Origin: Pedobacter kyungheensis
Lineage (GTDB): Bacteria; Bacteroidota; Bacteroidia; Sphingobacteriales; Sphingobacteriaceae
NCBI RefSeq assembly: GCF_000812965.1
Contig: NZ_JSYN01000005.1
Location: 186,001 to 250,000 of the forward strand
Length of the DNA: 64,000 nt
Direction of reading: 5' to 3'
Positions 35,150 through 45,785 of this stretch are shown in pieces (within the stretch, counting starts at the first letter, position 1; the number at the start of each line of letters is the position of its first letter). Both the position numbers and the translations under genes were made by a program. Below the pieces are notes generated by a model that saw only the letters and a list, made by a program, of their open reading frames with translations, did no database searches and was not told where the DNA came from.

Positions 35150-35881
35150 TTATGCTTTAACGTTCAATTTAAAAGTAAGGTCGAAGCCTGCAGTTAGGGT
35201 TCCGCTTACTGCAGCAATCTGTACACCTGTTTTGTCATCACTAAAAACATTGTCAGCATTGTTGTAAGTGTAGCCTGTCATCCCTTTGGTATAGCCGTTA
35301 ACCAGGGCAAGCGATGTTCCGCTACCTTCAGGGAAAGCAATCTGTGTTACATTTAAAGATGTTCCGGCAGCATTATACACGTGAACATGAATATGTGTGG
35401 CCCGGCCGGTGTACCAACCCGGGAAAATAGTTGTAAAAGTTACCAGTCCATTGGCATCGGTAGTTTGGCGACCGCGTAAAAAATGTACCGATTGATAATT
35501 GGTGCTTTGCATACCAGAGCCACCATATTCAGAATAGTTGCCTTCTGCATCGCAATGCCAGATATCAACCAGCGCGCCAGCCAATGCCGCGCAATTGTTG
35601 TTCAGGTTACCAACAGTTATTTTTACGGTCATTTTGTAGCCTGTACGGCCATCGGTAATATCGCTGCGTACGTATGATGCAGGTACTTTGGTTGGAAAAG
35701 GCCCTTCGGTTTCGGTTGGGGCTACGGTACAGGTTCCGTTGGTGCTGGCAGTTGTACCTGCAGTTCCCGATCCTGATGTACTGGTGCCATCTGTTATACT
35801 GCTCTTTTTACAGGCTTCGATAATTACCGGAGTTGAAACGGCTCCAATCATTAAACTTCTGATGAAATTTTTTCTTTCCAT
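35150..35881 (-). CDS. intradiol ring-cleavage dioxygenase-like lipoprotein
   Basis: A 243-residue protein starting MERKNFIRSLMIGAVSTPVIIEACKKS, a lipoprotein signal with an arginine near the start. A Ser/Thr/Gly-rich spacer follows. TEGPFPTKVPASYVRSDITDG, ALVDIWHCDAEGNYSEY and PGWYTGRATHIHVHVYN match protocatechuate/catechol dioxygenase family proteins, with two tyrosines and two histidines as candidate iron ligands. Exported members of this family are common in Bacteroidota, and their substrates are unknown. Single gene with its own terminator. Confidence 0.85.
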   Translation of the reverse strand: MERKNFIRSLMIGAVSTPVIIEACKKSSITDGTSTSGSGTAGTTASTNGTCTVAPTETEGPFPTKVPASYVRSDITDGRTGYKMTVKITVGNLNNNCAALAGALVDIWHCDAEGNYSEYGGSGMQSTNYQSVHFLRGRQTTDANGLVTFTTIFPGWYTGRATHIHVHVYNAAGTSLNVTQIAFPEGSGTSLALVNGYTKGMTGYTYNNADNVFSDDKTGVQIAAVSGTLTAGFDLTFKLNVKA

Positions 35882-36030
35882 AGCTAATGCGTTTTGTTTC
35901 GTTGATTTAAAATTGCATCAAAGAAAACGGATTGTAACAAATGTATCGACAAACAAGTGCTTTGACACGTTGAATCATAAGGCTTTATAAGCTGATGCAG
36001 AGTAATGCCTGATAAATGATCATTAAACAG

Positions 36031-36219
36031 GTGCATTAATTATAAAAGCGGGTGTGATAATTATAAAAGCATGTACGTTAATTATAAAAGCGTGTACGTT
36101 AATTATAAAAGCAGGTGCATTAATTATAAAAGCTGGTGTGATAATTATAAAAGCGGGTGCATTAATTATAAAAGCAGATGCGATAATTATAAAAGCATGT
36201 ACATTAATTATAAAAGCGG
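36031..36219. repeat. 21-bp tandem repeat, nine units
   Basis: Nine successive 21-bp units share the core TTAATTATAAAAGC (or ATAATTATAAAAGC) with a variable GTGCA/GTGTG/GTACG-type part. There is no unit-length variation. Because 21 is a multiple of three, open frames appear on both strands (36023-36229 and 36054-36257) as a by-product. It lies in the 472-bp space between the dioxygenase and the small secreted protein; outside the array I see no gene there. Confidence 0.95.
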
Positions 36220-36365
36220 GTCTATTCAATAAACTGTGTCATGGGGCTGTTCAATAAAAAGTATTGTTTTTTATCCTAAATAAATAAGCTGGGATATTGT
36301 GGTGCGTTTTTTGAGGTTAGCAGATTTCGTTTTATAAAAGATTAAAACTAGCTTTGCCGCTATTA

Positions 36366-36665
36366 ATGAAACACCTGGTTACCATATCGCTTGTATTTTT
36401 TAGCTTAACGCATTTGGCCAAAGCCGAACGTGTTGAAGGGCTTAGAATATTAAATGAATATTGTAATGAGTATAAAATCAGTGCTAACGCATCTGATAAA
36501 AGCGTTGTGCAGTTTAACGAACAGCGTAACCCTTATTTATTATCGTACACCCGGCTTGCTTTAATTGGTACCCAACCTCAATTAAAAGTAGCAAAATATG
36601 TAAGCGTAAATCAGGTAATCACCGATTTAACCATCCGCAAAAAACCGAAGAACAACAGCCCCTAG
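36366..36665 (+). CDS. small secreted protein, function unknown
   Basis: The ATG at 36366 gives 99 residues; an upstream TTG at 36354 adds four. A signal peptide (MKHLVTISLVFFSLTHLAKA) is clear. The mature part of about 80 residues has no recognised motif and ends with a basic, proline-containing tail (RKKPKNNSP). It is 136 bp before secA, with its own upstream region containing the 21-bp array. Confidence 0.65.
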   Translation: MKHLVTISLVFFSLTHLAKAERVEGLRILNEYCNEYKISANASDKSVVQFNEQRNPYLLSYTRLALIGTQPQLKVAKYVSVNQVITDLTIRKKPKNNSP

Positions 36666-36800
36666 TTCTTTCTCTTAAAGATCTTTTTAAGATTTTAAGC
36701 CCCCTTTTATACCAACAACTGCCAAACTGACTTAATGCTGACAGTGGCTTGGTTGTTGTAATACACCATTTTTTAATAAATAAATACGATTTAAAATATA

Positions 36801-39800
36801 ATGTTAGGATTTTTAGCGAAGATTTTCGGAAGTAAATCAGAAAGAGATATAAAGGCTATTCAGCCATTGGTTGTAAAAATTAACGAACACTACAGTAAAT
36901 TTTCGGCACTAAGCAACGATGAGTTACGTGGTAAAACCATAGAATTTAAAAGCAGAATTGCAGATTTCTTAACCGAAATCGATGGAAAAATTTCGGCCCT
37001 TAAAGCCGATGCAGAAAACGAAGAATTAGATCTTCACGAAAAAACGGCTATTTACGATCAGGTTGATGCCTTAGGCAAAGACCGCGATGCGGAATTGGAA
37101 AAAATATTGTTGGAAATCCTGCCTGAGGCTTTCGCAGTAGTTAAAGAAACTTCACGCCGTTTAAGCGAAAACGATTATTTAGAAGTTACCGCAACCCAGT
37201 TCGACCGCGATTACGCTGCAAGAAAAAACAATGTTAAAATTGTTGGCGATAAAGCCCAATGGGCCAATAAATGGGAAGCTGCCGGAAACGAGGTAGCCTG
37301 GAACATGGTGCATTACGATGTACAGTTAATAGGTGGTATTGTATTACACAGCGGTAAAATTGCCGAGATGGCTACCGGTGAGGGTAAAACCCTTGTAAGT
37401 ACGCTGCCTGCTTACCTGAACGCACTTGCCGGACAAGGTGTACACGTGGTTACGGTGAACGATTACCTTGCACGCAGGGATAGTGAGTGGAATGGTCCTT
37501 TGTTCGAATTCCACGGTTTAAGTGTTGATTGTATTGATAAACATGAGCCTAACTCTGAAGAAAGAAGAAAGGCTTATGCAGCAGATATTACTTACGGTAC
37601 CAATAACGAATTTGGTTTCGATTACCTGCGTGACAATATGTCGCAAACACCTGATCAGCTGGTACAGCGCAAATTACACTTTGCCATGGTGGATGAGGTC
37701 GATTCAGTTTTAATTGATGATGCCCGTACACCTTTAATTATTTCAGGGCCGATTCCGCATGGCGATCAGCATGAGTTTTACGAGTTGAAACCACGCATTG
37801 AGCGTTTGGTTAATGCACAAAAAGCTTATGTTACCCAGGCTTTAAACGAAGCTAAAAAATTAATCAATGCGGGTAATACCGGTACCGAAGAGGGCGAAGG
37901 TGGTTTAGCATTATTACGTGCTTACCGTGGTTTGCCTAAAAATAAAGCTTTAATTAAGTTCTTAAGCGAAAGCGGCGTGCGTGGTCTGTTGTTAAAAACA
38001 GAAAACTACTACATGGCCGATCAGTCTAAGAATATGCCTAAGGTAGATTCAGAGTTGTTCTTCTATATCGATGAGAAAAACAACCAGGTAGAGTTAACCG
38101 AAAAAGGTATTGAGTTAATTACCCAATCGGGCGAAGATCCTCATTTCTTTGTATTACCTGATGTAGGTACCGAAGTGGCTGAGTTGGAAAAATCTGATCT
38201 TCCTTTAGAAGAAAAAGTAGTTACCAAAGATGCCCTGATGCGCGATTATTCTGTTAAAGCAGAGCGTATCCACTCGGTAAACCAATTGTTAAAAGCCTAT
38301 ACCTTATTCGAAATTGATGTAGAGTATATCATTGATGAAGGTAAGATCAAAATTGTTGATGAGCAGACCGGTCGTATTATGGATGGTCGCCGTTACTCTG
38401 ATGGTTTGCACCAGGCTATTGAGGCTAAAGAAAATGTAAAGGTTGAAGATGCAACCCAAACCTATGCTACAGTAACCTTGCAAAACTATTTCCGTATGTA
38501 CCACAAACTTTGCGGTATGACGGGTACTGCAACTACCGAAGCTGGCGAGTTCTGGTCGATCTATAAACTGGATGTGGTTGAGATTCCAACCAACAGAAAT
38601 ATTTCGAGACAAGATCAGCAGGATTACGTTTACCGTACCGTGCGTGAAAAATACAATGCCGTTGCCGATGAAATTGTAAAATTAACTGAAGCAGGCCGTC
38701 CGGTATTGGTAGGTACAACTTCGGTTGAGATTTCTGAGTTGTTAAGCCGTATGCTTAAACTTCGTGGCATTAAACACAATGTATTGAATGCGAAAATGCA
38801 CCAGAAAGAGGCCGATATCGTTGCCGAAGCTGGTCAGGCCGGAACCGTTACCATTGCTACCAACATGGCTGGTCGTGGTACCGATATTAAATTAGGCCCA
38901 GGCGTTAAAGATGCCGGTGGTTTAGCTATCGTAGGTACCGAGCGCCACGAGTCGCGTCGTGTAGACAGGCAGTTGCGTGGTCGTGCCGGTCGTCAGGGCG
39001 ATCCGGGTTCGTCTCAGTTCTTCGTTTCATTGGAAGATAACCTGATGCGTTTATTCGGTTCAGAAAGAATTTCGAGCATCATGGTGCGTATGGGTATCGA
39101 AGATGGCGAGGTAATTCAGCACTCTATGATTACCAAATCAATTGAGCGTGCTCAAAAGAAAGTAGAAGAAAATAACTTTGGTATCCGTAAACGTTTATTG
39201 GAGTACGATGATGTGATGAACTCGCAACGTACTGTAATTTACGCTAAACGTAAAAACGCTTTGTTTGGCGAGCGTTTAGATGTGGATATGAATAACATGG
39301 TATTCGATGTTGCCGAAGATATCGTTACCGAATACAAAACAGAAGCAAACTTTGAAGGCTTTAAGCTTGAGGTAATTAAAAACTTCTCGCTGGATACGGC
39401 AATTACTGAAAAAGAATTTTCGTCTACCGCTATTCCACAGCTAACAGAGCGCTTGTTTGAAGAAGCAGAAGCATTTTATGCGCGTAAATCAGAGGCCATT
39501 ATTCAACAGTCGTTACCAGTTTTAACACAGGTTTACGAAGAGCGCGGTCAGCATATTGAGCAGATTGTGGTTCCGTTTACCGATGGTATCCGTGGTATCC
39601 AGGTAGCTGTTGATCTTAAAAAAGCAATCGATAATAAAGGAAAAGAGGTGGTTCGTGCATTCGAGAAAACCATTGTATTGGCCTTGATTGATGATAGCTG
39701 GAAAGAGCATTTACGTGAAATGGACGATTTGAAACAGTCAGTTCAGAATGCTGTTTATGAGCAAAAAGATCCATTGGTAATTTATAAAATGGAAGCTTTC

Positions 39801-40103
39801 AACTTGTTTAAAGATATGCTTAATGCAGTAAATAAAGAGGTTGTAAGTTTCTTGTATAAAGGTGGTATCCCGGTTCAGCAGGAGCCAGATCAGGTTAGAG
39901 AAGCACCAGCTCCGGTTAAACAGCCTAAGCTGCAAACTACTAAACAGGAGTTTGGCAGAGAAGAGCCTGGTATCGAGTTTGGCGACACCCGCGAAGCTGT
40001 TCCACAACAACCCATCCGTAAAGAAGCAACCATAGGCCGTAACGAGCCTTGCCCTTGCGGAAGCGGTAAAAAATACAAGAACTGCCACGGCGCTAACTTG
40101 TAG
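36801..40103 (+). CDS. secA: preprotein translocase subunit SecA
   Basis: The ATPase motor of Sec export. At 1100 residues it is about 200 longer than E. coli SecA, as usual in this phylum. Walker A ATGEGKT is at residues 191-197, against about 100 in E. coli, because of an insertion at about residues 50-155. A second insertion at about 330-415 follows the DEAD-type box (VDEVDS). [10 protein letters not shown] and [15 protein letters not shown] are motor domain 2. The C-terminal [14 protein letters not shown] is the zinc/SecB-binding tail. Single gene with a strong terminator. Confidence 0.98.
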   Translation: MLGFLAKIFGSKSERDIKAIQPLVVKINEHYSKFSALSNDELRGKTIEFKSRIADFLTEIDGKISALKADAENEELDLHEKTAIYDQVDALGKDRDAELEKILLEILPEAFAVVKETSRRLSENDYLEVTATQFDRDYAARKNNVKIVGDKAQWANKWEAAGNEVAWNMVHYDVQLIGGIVLHSGKIAEMATGEGKTLVSTLPAYLNALAGQGVHVVTVNDYLARRDSEWNGPLFEFHGLSVDCIDKHEPNSEERRKAYAADITYGTNNEFGFDYLRDNMSQTPDQLVQRKLHFAMVDEVDSVLIDDARTPLIISGPIPHGDQHEFYELKPRIERLVNAQKAYVTQALNEAKKLINAGNTGTEEGEGGLALLRAYRGLPKNKALIKFLSESGVRGLLLKTENYYMADQSKNMPKVDSELFFYIDEKNNQVELTEKGIELITQSGEDPHFFVLPDVGTEVAELEKSDLPLEEKVVTKDALMRDYSVKAERIHSVNQLLKAYTLFEIDVEYIIDEGKIKIVDEQTGRIMDGRRYSDGLHQAIEAKENVKVEDATQTYATVTLQNYFRMYHKLCGMTGTATTEAGEFWSIYKLDVVEIPTNRNISRQDQQDYVYRTVREKYNAVADEIVKLTEAGRPVLVGTTSVEISELLSRMLKLRGIKHNVLNAKMHQKEADIVAEAGQAGTVTIATNMAGRGTDIKLGPGVKDAGGLAIVGTERHESRRVDRQLRGRAGRQGDPGSSQFFVSLEDNLMRLFGSERISSIMVRMGIEDGEVIQHSMITKSIERAQKKVEENNFGIRKRLLEYDDVMNSQRTVIYAKRKNALFGERLDVDMNNMVFDVAEDIVTEYKTEANFEGFKLEVIKNFSLDTAITEKEFSSTAIPQLTERLFEEAEAFYARKSEAIIQQSLPVLTQVYEERGQHIEQIVVPFTDGIRGIQVAVDLKKAIDNKGKEVVRAFEKTIVLALIDDSWKEHLREMDDLKQSVQNAVYEQKDPLVIYKMEAFNLFKDMLNAVNKEVVSFLYKGGIPVQQEPDQVREAPAPVKQPKLQTTKQEFGREEPGIEFGDTREAVPQQPIRKEATIGRNEPCPCGSGKKYKNCHGANL

Positions 40104-40116
40104 TAGTTAATAATTA

Positions 40117-40154
40117 AAAAGGGGTGATTTTCTTAGCGAAAATCACCCCTTTTA
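40117..40154. terminator. bidirectional terminator after secA
   Basis: A 16-bp stem (40117-40132 with 40138-40153) with a 5-base loop and A/T-runs on both sides. It ends secA on the plus strand and the DUF4249 gene on the minus strand. Confidence 0.92.
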
Positions 40155-40171
40155 TTTTACCCGCTTAGTAT

Positions 40172-40984
40172 TTATTGTTCGTAAACATGCAATAATAGCG
40201 AATCGCAAGCCATTGCAGTAAATATGCCTAGTCCGTTTTTAATATTGGTAGGTGGATTGGTGAGGTTTAGTGAGCTGTTTGAACTGCTGTTCAGGATGTT
40301 ATTGTATTCCGGATTAATATGATACAGGTAAACATCGTAATATCCAGAAAACTGAAATGTCATGCGTTGCGTTTTATACGCAGATACCTGGCCTAAATAT
40401 TCTTCCCTGTCTTCATAAGCATTTCGGCGTCCAAAGCCACTTCCAATCCGGTTAGGTGTATCATCCTGGTTTCTGAATACCATTAAATAATAGCCTTTAT
40501 TGCTATTGTTCCAGGTAAAATTTACCGCTGTAAAGGCAGTTGAGCTGGAATCGGGATCAGGATTGGGTACCCCCTGCTCGGAAGAAGATGAGGCAAACGC
40601 AACCGGCTTAGCAGGTACAGTTGTTTCGCCCGAAATAACCTTGCCATTATAATTGAAGTTGAACGAACAGCTATTACCGGGTACAACAAGATCGGTTGCC
40701 GTACTGGTGTACACCCCGTTTGCTGTTTCGTTTAAGGTAATGGTTTTAGCACCGTTGCTAAATGTGATGTTAAGGCCGGTAATTGCTGCCCCGTAACTTG
40801 CGGTATCCAGCAAACCTTTCTGTTCATAAACTTTCAGGCTTACCGCTTTGTCGTTAATAAGGTAAGCCTCAATTATTGGTCGCCCGGCAATTGTACTATC
40901 GCCTTCATCTTTCTTACAGGCTACATAGGTTAAAGTAACAATTAATAAGAATAAGAGCTGTTTGGCAGTGGTTTTTATTTCCAT
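40172..40984 (-). CDS. DUF4249 family lipoprotein
   Basis: A 270-residue protein with a lipobox (LTYVACKKDEGD); the acidic residues after the cysteine fit a surface-export signal. Beta-rich repeats follow (ITFSNGAKTITLNETANGVYTS, CSFNFNYNGKVISGETTVP), matching DUF4249, which is typically encoded next to a TonB receptor. It overlaps the receptor gene's stop by ten bases. It likely forms an outer-membrane partner for the receptor, analogous to SusD, though that is inferred. Confidence 0.85.
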   Translation of the reverse strand: MEIKTTAKQLLFLLIVTLTYVACKKDEGDSTIAGRPIIEAYLINDKAVSLKVYEQKGLLDTASYGAAITGLNITFSNGAKTITLNETANGVYTSTATDLVVPGNSCSFNFNYNGKVISGETTVPAKPVAFASSSSEQGVPNPDPDSSSTAFTAVNFTWNNSNKGYYLMVFRNQDDTPNRIGSGFGRRNAYEDREEYLGQVSAYKTQRMTFQFSGYYDVYLYHINPEYNNILNSSSNSSLNLTNPPTNIKNGLGIFTAMACDSLLLHVYEQ

Positions 40985-43752
40985 TTTAGACTAAGTGTGA
41001 TATTGGGAGTAAAACCCAGATAGTTTACATTGGTGGTAATTACTTGATTGTTATAGATGGTATATTCCTTATACCAAACATTGGTTCTGTTGTACACATT
41101 AAATAAAGAAAAGCTAATGCTGCCGGTTTTCCTGTTGTCAATTTTAATCAAATCGAGGGTGGCGGCAAGGTCGAGTCTGTGGTAAGCAGGCATTCTTTCC
41201 GTGTTTTTTCCACTAATGGTCAAATAATTTCTGCTGGCCCCGCTGGCATTATCAATGGTATAACTGGCCACTGGTGCTGTATAAGGTTTTCCCGTAGCAA
41301 AAATCAGGGTAGCAGAAAAAGTCCAGTTACCCAGTTTATACATGTTAACCGACTTAAATTCATTGCGGGCATCCTGATTGGCTGAGTAATAACTGCTGCC
41401 ATAGTCATTAAATTGATTGCGGGCAATGGCCATGGTATAGCTTAGCCAACCCGTGTATTTTCCTGCTTTTTTCTGAAGCAGAAATTCTACGCCGGAGGTG
41501 TAGCCACGGCCATTGTAAAAATGCTCTTCCAGGGTGGATGACATTCTGTTGCCGGTTAAACGTTGTGCATACTCTGTCAGGCCATTCAGTGTTTTATAAT
41601 AGCCTTCCACATCAAACAGGTATTTATCTGTTTCGTAGCTAAAACCAGCTATATAATGATTAGCATTTCCAACGGGGATACTGTTGCCATTGGCAAGCAC
41701 CCAAAAATCACGGCTTCCCGACAAAATGTCTTCACGTACCACACGGTTAATAAACTGATAGAATTTACCTGTTGCCGCCTTAATGGTAAATCTGTCAGTA
41801 AGCAGGTAGGTGCCGGAAAAACGTGGCTCAAAGTAAGTTTTTCCTGTTTGCGAATAATAGGTTTCCCTTACACCAGCCTTAAACTGAAGTTTCTGCCATG
41901 GACTAAACTCACCCTCGCCATAAACCGTCGCGGTTTTGGCATTTTTATACTGATCAATTAATACACTGGTATCGTTCTGGCTGTATTTATACATCACATT
42001 CTGGGCTGAACCATATCCGCCAAAAAGAAATTTAATCTGATTGTTGATCTGGTATTCCCAATCCGATTTAAAGCTCCAGTCTTTTAGCCGGTTGCGTTCT
42101 ATCGTTCCGGTACTTACCGATTTTTCCGTTCCGTCTTCGTTGGTAACGCCTATGGTATTGGTACGGTCTCTGTCACTGTGGTAGCTGGAGTAACTCACCA
42201 AAGTATTTGAATACAAATCACTGTTCCACCTGCGCGACCATTTTATGCTGGAGCCTAAATTGCCATAAGTTGTTTTATCTGTAACCGAGGGGCTAATGCT
42301 GGAGTTCGTGGTATTCAGAAACGATGGAATGTTAATGGTTCTGCTGTTATCCAGATCGTCGTCGCCCTGGTAAACGCTCCAGGCCAGGAGATCTTTTTTG
42401 CCGAGATTGAGTGTATACTTGGCATTTAAATCGTAAAAATAGGAGGTTGGTGTCGTAGCCGCCTGTGCACCTCCACCGGGTCCCCGGCCGCCCCCAAAGC
42501 CCATAGTTGCTGTGGTAGTTTTGTTAAACTGACTGAAAATCTTATTATACAAGGGACCCTGGTACGATTTTCGGAGGGCCAGTAAAAATGAGCCACTTTT
42601 TTTGACCGGTGTTTCCAGATATACATTTGCCGAGAGTAAACTTAAATCGCCTCCTACGTTCCAGTCTTTTTTGGTGCCTTCTTTACCTGTAATTTCGGTG
42701 ACGCTCGATAGGCGACCGCCATATTTGGCAGAGAAACCGCCTTTGTACAACAGCACATCTTTAACCGCATTACTGTTAAAGGCACTAAAAAAACCGTACA
42801 GGTGATCTACCTGATATACTGTAAAACCATCAAACAGAACTAAATTCTGATCTGGTGTACCCCCGCGTACGTAGGCGCCAGACGATGACTCATTACTGGC
42901 ACTTACCCCAGGCATGAGCTGAAAAGAACGTAAAATATCTTTTTCGCCCAGGTTGGGTAATTCAGCCAGTTTGGCTGGCGATATTTGCAGTACGCTTACC
43001 TTGCGCTTGTCGGTACTCATAATGCCGTCATTCTTCTTGCTCTTTATCGTCACCTCTTCGAGGTTATTTCTGGCTACACTTAAGCCAATGGTGAGCGTTT
43101 CGTTTGGATTAATAGCAGTTAAAGCAAGCCTGTCTGATAAATAACCCACATAAAAAGTAGCAATTACACAGGTGTCGGCCGGAATTTGGGTTAAGGTAAA
43201 ATAACCATCAGCATTGGTGGTGGCTCTGATACCCGTGTTTTCAATATTGACCACTGCGCCGGGCAAAGATTCGCCACTTAACTGGTCTACCACCCGCCCG
43301 GTTAGTTTAAACAATTTTAGGGCATTCTTTTTACTTTCTTTATTCAGGGTATCTGTTTTAACTGTGGTAATGGTTCTGATGGTTTGGGTATTAACCGGTT
43401 GGGCTGCCCTTTGCGCCCTTTGCAACGATCTCACTTCCTCAGGGGTTCTTACCAGGTAAATTGTACCATCAGGTTCGACCCAATAATTTAGCTCAGCCGA
43501 TTTGCACAGGCTCTTCAGCACCAGGTTTAGAGGGGTTTCATCAAAACGTTCTGAAATAAGCTTTTTTTCAGCCAGCTTTCTATCAAAAACTATTTTAAGG
43601 TGATGGTTTTTAACCAAAGTGTCTAAAACGACATCCAATGTGGTGGTGTAAAAACCGGTTACGGTTACTTTACTCAATAACCGTTGCTGAGCATCGGCTT
43701 GTTTAAGTAAAATAGCTACGAATAATAAGGCTATAAGTATCTTTTTTATCAT
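40975..43752 (-). CDS. TonB-dependent receptor with STN and carboxypeptidase-like domains
   Basis: I choose ATG at 43750-43752 (925 residues), where MIKKILIALLFVAILLKQADAQ is the signal peptide; the upstream open frame adds 32 residues. An STN domain (LDVVLDTLVKNHHLKIVFD) follows at about residues 30-95. Next come a carboxypeptidase-regulatory-like fold (LTGRVVDQLSGESLPGAVV), the plug (RSFQLMPGVSASNESSSGAYVRGGT) and a 22-strand type barrel ending in WK. It imports a ligand across the outer membrane using TonB energy. STN usually signals to an anti-sigma factor, but no fecI/fecR pair is adjacent. Divergent from a LytS/LytTR pair. Confidence 0.93.
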   Translation of the reverse strand: MIKKILIALLFVAILLKQADAQQRLLSKVTVTGFYTTTLDVVLDTLVKNHHLKIVFDRKLAEKKLISERFDETPLNLVLKSLCKSAELNYWVEPDGTIYLVRTPEEVRSLQRAQRAAQPVNTQTIRTITTVKTDTLNKESKKNALKLFKLTGRVVDQLSGESLPGAVVNIENTGIRATTNADGYFTLTQIPADTCVIATFYVGYLSDRLALTAINPNETLTIGLSVARNNLEEVTIKSKKNDGIMSTDKRKVSVLQISPAKLAELPNLGEKDILRSFQLMPGVSASNESSSGAYVRGGTPDQNLVLFDGFTVYQVDHLYGFFSAFNSNAVKDVLLYKGGFSAKYGGRLSSVTEITGKEGTKKDWNVGGDLSLLSANVYLETPVKKSGSFLLALRKSYQGPLYNKIFSQFNKTTTATMGFGGGRGPGGGAQAATTPTSYFYDLNAKYTLNLGKKDLLAWSVYQGDDDLDNSRTINIPSFLNTTNSSISPSVTDKTTYGNLGSSIKWSRRWNSDLYSNTLVSYSSYHSDRDRTNTIGVTNEDGTEKSVSTGTIERNRLKDWSFKSDWEYQINNQIKFLFGGYGSAQNVMYKYSQNDTSVLIDQYKNAKTATVYGEGEFSPWQKLQFKAGVRETYYSQTGKTYFEPRFSGTYLLTDRFTIKAATGKFYQFINRVVREDILSGSRDFWVLANGNSIPVGNANHYIAGFSYETDKYLFDVEGYYKTLNGLTEYAQRLTGNRMSSTLEEHFYNGRGYTSGVEFLLQKKAGKYTGWLSYTMAIARNQFNDYGSSYYSANQDARNEFKSVNMYKLGNWTFSATLIFATGKPYTAPVASYTIDNASGASRNYLTISGKNTERMPAYHRLDLAATLDLIKIDNRKTGSISFSLFNVYNRTNVWYKEYTIYNNQVITTNVNYLGFTPNITLSLKWK

Positions 43753-43975
43753 AATTAGCGATAAATTTAGCTTCCGCTTAAAAGTCCGTTTAAAAATATC
43801 GACATAACAAGCTCTTTTTGCGACTACCTGTTGTGTTTGAGCTACCAATCGCCAAGTGTTAAATTCTGTTAATCATGCCTTACCCAGCCTTCCATCTGGC
43901 AATGATAACTGTGCTATTAGATATATTTGTCCAATGCTTTGAAGCTTTACCAGGCAGATACACCCAACAATTGAA

Positions 43976-45073
43976 ATGATTTTCTCTTTTAAGGACCATT
44001 ACTTTAACCAGAATTTGAAACTGAATAGTTGGTTTTACCATTTTATTCCTTTGGTGCTTTGGCTTGTTTTCGCGCTAATGCCTTTTATTATTCCGGTTAA
44101 TGGTAATATGTCGGCTGCGCATCATGGCTTTGCCCTTGATATTTTCTACCGAAACCTGCTTATTTTAATTACTTTTTATATCCATGCCTATTGGGTTTTT
44201 CCACTCTTGCAGCATAAACGCAGCAAAGGCTATTACTTTTTACTACTGGTTCTGTTGCTGGCCGGATTTGTAGGTATTTCCGAATATTTACGTCCTCAAC
44301 ATCCGTTCTTTCCGGTTAATCACAACAGCAGGTTACTGCCACCAGGCCCGCCATTTAAGCCCAATGGTTTTTTCAGGATATTTTTTCACCTGCCCATATT
44401 CGCTGTGGCTATTCTGAGCAGTTATTGCTATTGTTTGTTATTGGGTTTTAATAAACGCGAAAAAATGCTTCGCGAAAGAGAAAATGCACAGCTAAAAACA
44501 GAATTGTCTTTCCTCCGCTCACAAATAAGTCCGCATTTCATGTTTAATGTACTAAACAGCATTGTTGCCTTATCCCGGAAAAAATCCGAACTGGTAGAGC
44601 CTTCGCTTATTAACCTGTCGCGCTTAATGCGTTACATGCTTTATGAGCGCAACGGCAATGTTATTTTTTTGAAAACGGAAGCTGAATACCTCACCAATTA
44701 CATCGATTTGCAGCTGCTGCGGTACGGCAATGAAGTAAACCTGAATATGTACATCAATGGCGATTTCGGTGCATACCAGATAGAACCCATGCTCTTGCTC
44801 CCTTTTGTCGAAAATGCTTTTAAACACGGCATAAGTATGATCGATCAACCGCTGATCGATATTTTCCTTACGATAAACGAGCGCGATGCAACCCTGCAGT
44901 TTGTGGTACTAAACAGCGTAAGCCCGGTAAGGGATATGGAAAAAAGTGATACCGGAATTGGGATTCAAAATATTAAAAGAAGGCTGGAGTTACTTTATCC
45001 CAACCGGCATGAGCTTAATTTAAACAATCAGAACGGACTCTTTAAAGCCGAAATTATAATCAAACTTGTCTGA
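43976..45073 (+). CDS. LytS-like sensor histidine kinase
   Basis: A 365-residue protein. Four membrane helices (about residues 20-155) precede a cytoplasmic kinase. SQISPHFMFNVLNSI with phospho-acceptor His187 is the His_kinase (PF06580) signature, LLPFVENAFKHGI is the N-box, and DTGIGIQNIKRRL the G-box. It signals to the LytTR regulator that starts four bases after its stop. The divergent TonB receptor gene may be a target. Confidence 0.92.
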   Translation: MIFSFKDHYFNQNLKLNSWFYHFIPLVLWLVFALMPFIIPVNGNMSAAHHGFALDIFYRNLLILITFYIHAYWVFPLLQHKRSKGYYFLLLVLLLAGFVGISEYLRPQHPFFPVNHNSRLLPPGPPFKPNGFFRIFFHLPIFAVAILSSYCYCLLLGFNKREKMLRERENAQLKTELSFLRSQISPHFMFNVLNSIVALSRKKSELVEPSLINLSRLMRYMLYERNGNVIFLKTEAEYLTNYIDLQLLRYGNEVNLNMYINGDFGAYQIEPMLLLPFVENAFKHGISMIDQPLIDIFLTINERDATLQFVVLNSVSPVRDMEKSDTGIGIQNIKRRLELLYPNRHELNLNNQNGLFKAEIIIKLV

Positions 45074-45077
45074 AAAA

Positions 45078-45785
45078 ATGAACTGTTTAATTGTCGACGA
45101 TGAAAAACTGGCTATTGAGCTGATTGAAGATAATCTATCGCAAATTCCGTTTTTAAAACATTTGGCCTCTTGCCGGAATGCAGGTGAAGCCATTAAGGTA
45201 ATTAAACAGCAGCAGGTAGATTTACTTTTTCTGGATATAAAAATGCCGGGAATTAACGGCCTGGATTTTATTTTAAGTATGGAAAATCCTCCGATTATTA
45301 TTCTCATCACTGCGTTTGAACAATATGCAGTTGAAGCCTTTAAGTTAAATGTGATAGATTATTTACTTAAGCCTGTTGATTTTAACCGGTTTTTTGCTGC
45401 CGTAAGTAGAGCTTATGATCTTTTTAACCTGAAAAAAAGGCCGGCAGTGACTGAAAAAATAACTGAAAATTATTTTTTTGTGAATGCAGGTTATTCACTC
45501 ATTAAAATCAGATTTTCCGAAATTGCCTACGTAGAAGGTTTAAAAGATTACGTTAAAATAAATCTACAGAATGGCAAAAATGTAATTACACGGATTAATC
45601 TGAAAGATTTAACTGGTAAGCTCCCATCCGAAGCATTTATGCGGATTCACCGTTCCTTTATCGTTTCGCTGGATAAAATAGAGGCTGTTCAGAAATATCA
45701 GGTGGTTGTTAACGAAACGGAAATCCCTATCGGCGAATCGTACCGCGATGGATTATTGGAGTATGTGAGTTTAAGGAATATTTAG
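45078..45785 (+). CDS. LytTR-family response regulator
   Basis: The ATG at 45078 gives 235 residues; an upstream TTG at 45066 is not preferred. The receiver domain has Asp7-Asp8 and phospho-acceptor Asp53 (LFLDIKMPG), and Lys near 101 (DYLLKPVDF). The C-terminal LytTR DNA-binding domain begins near residue 135 (FVNAGYSLIKIRFSEIAYVEGLKDYVKI) and includes FMRIHRSFIVSLDKI. It is the partner of the LytS-like kinase immediately upstream. Confidence 0.94.
   Translation: MNCLIVDDEKLAIELIEDNLSQIPFLKHLASCRNAGEAIKVIKQQQVDLLFLDIKMPGINGLDFILSMENPPIIILITAFEQYAVEAFKLNVIDYLLKPVDFNRFFAAVSRAYDLFNLKKRPAVTEKITENYFFVNAGYSLIKIRFSEIAYVEGLKDYVKINLQNGKNVITRINLKDLTGKLPSEAFMRIHRSFIVSLDKIEAVQKYQVVVNETEIPIGESYRDGLLEYVSLRNI

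Noticed and set aside
36031..36219. Possible CRISPR array
   Set aside because: The 21-bp units follow each other without spacers, and no cas genes are near.
36023..36257. Two overlapping open frames (67-68 residues) on opposite strands
   Set aside because: Both consist of a repeated seven-residue unit produced by the 21-bp DNA array; no start region or homology supports a protein.
41563..41961. 132-residue plus-strand open frame
   Set aside because: It is antisense to the TonB receptor barrel and has no recognisable features.
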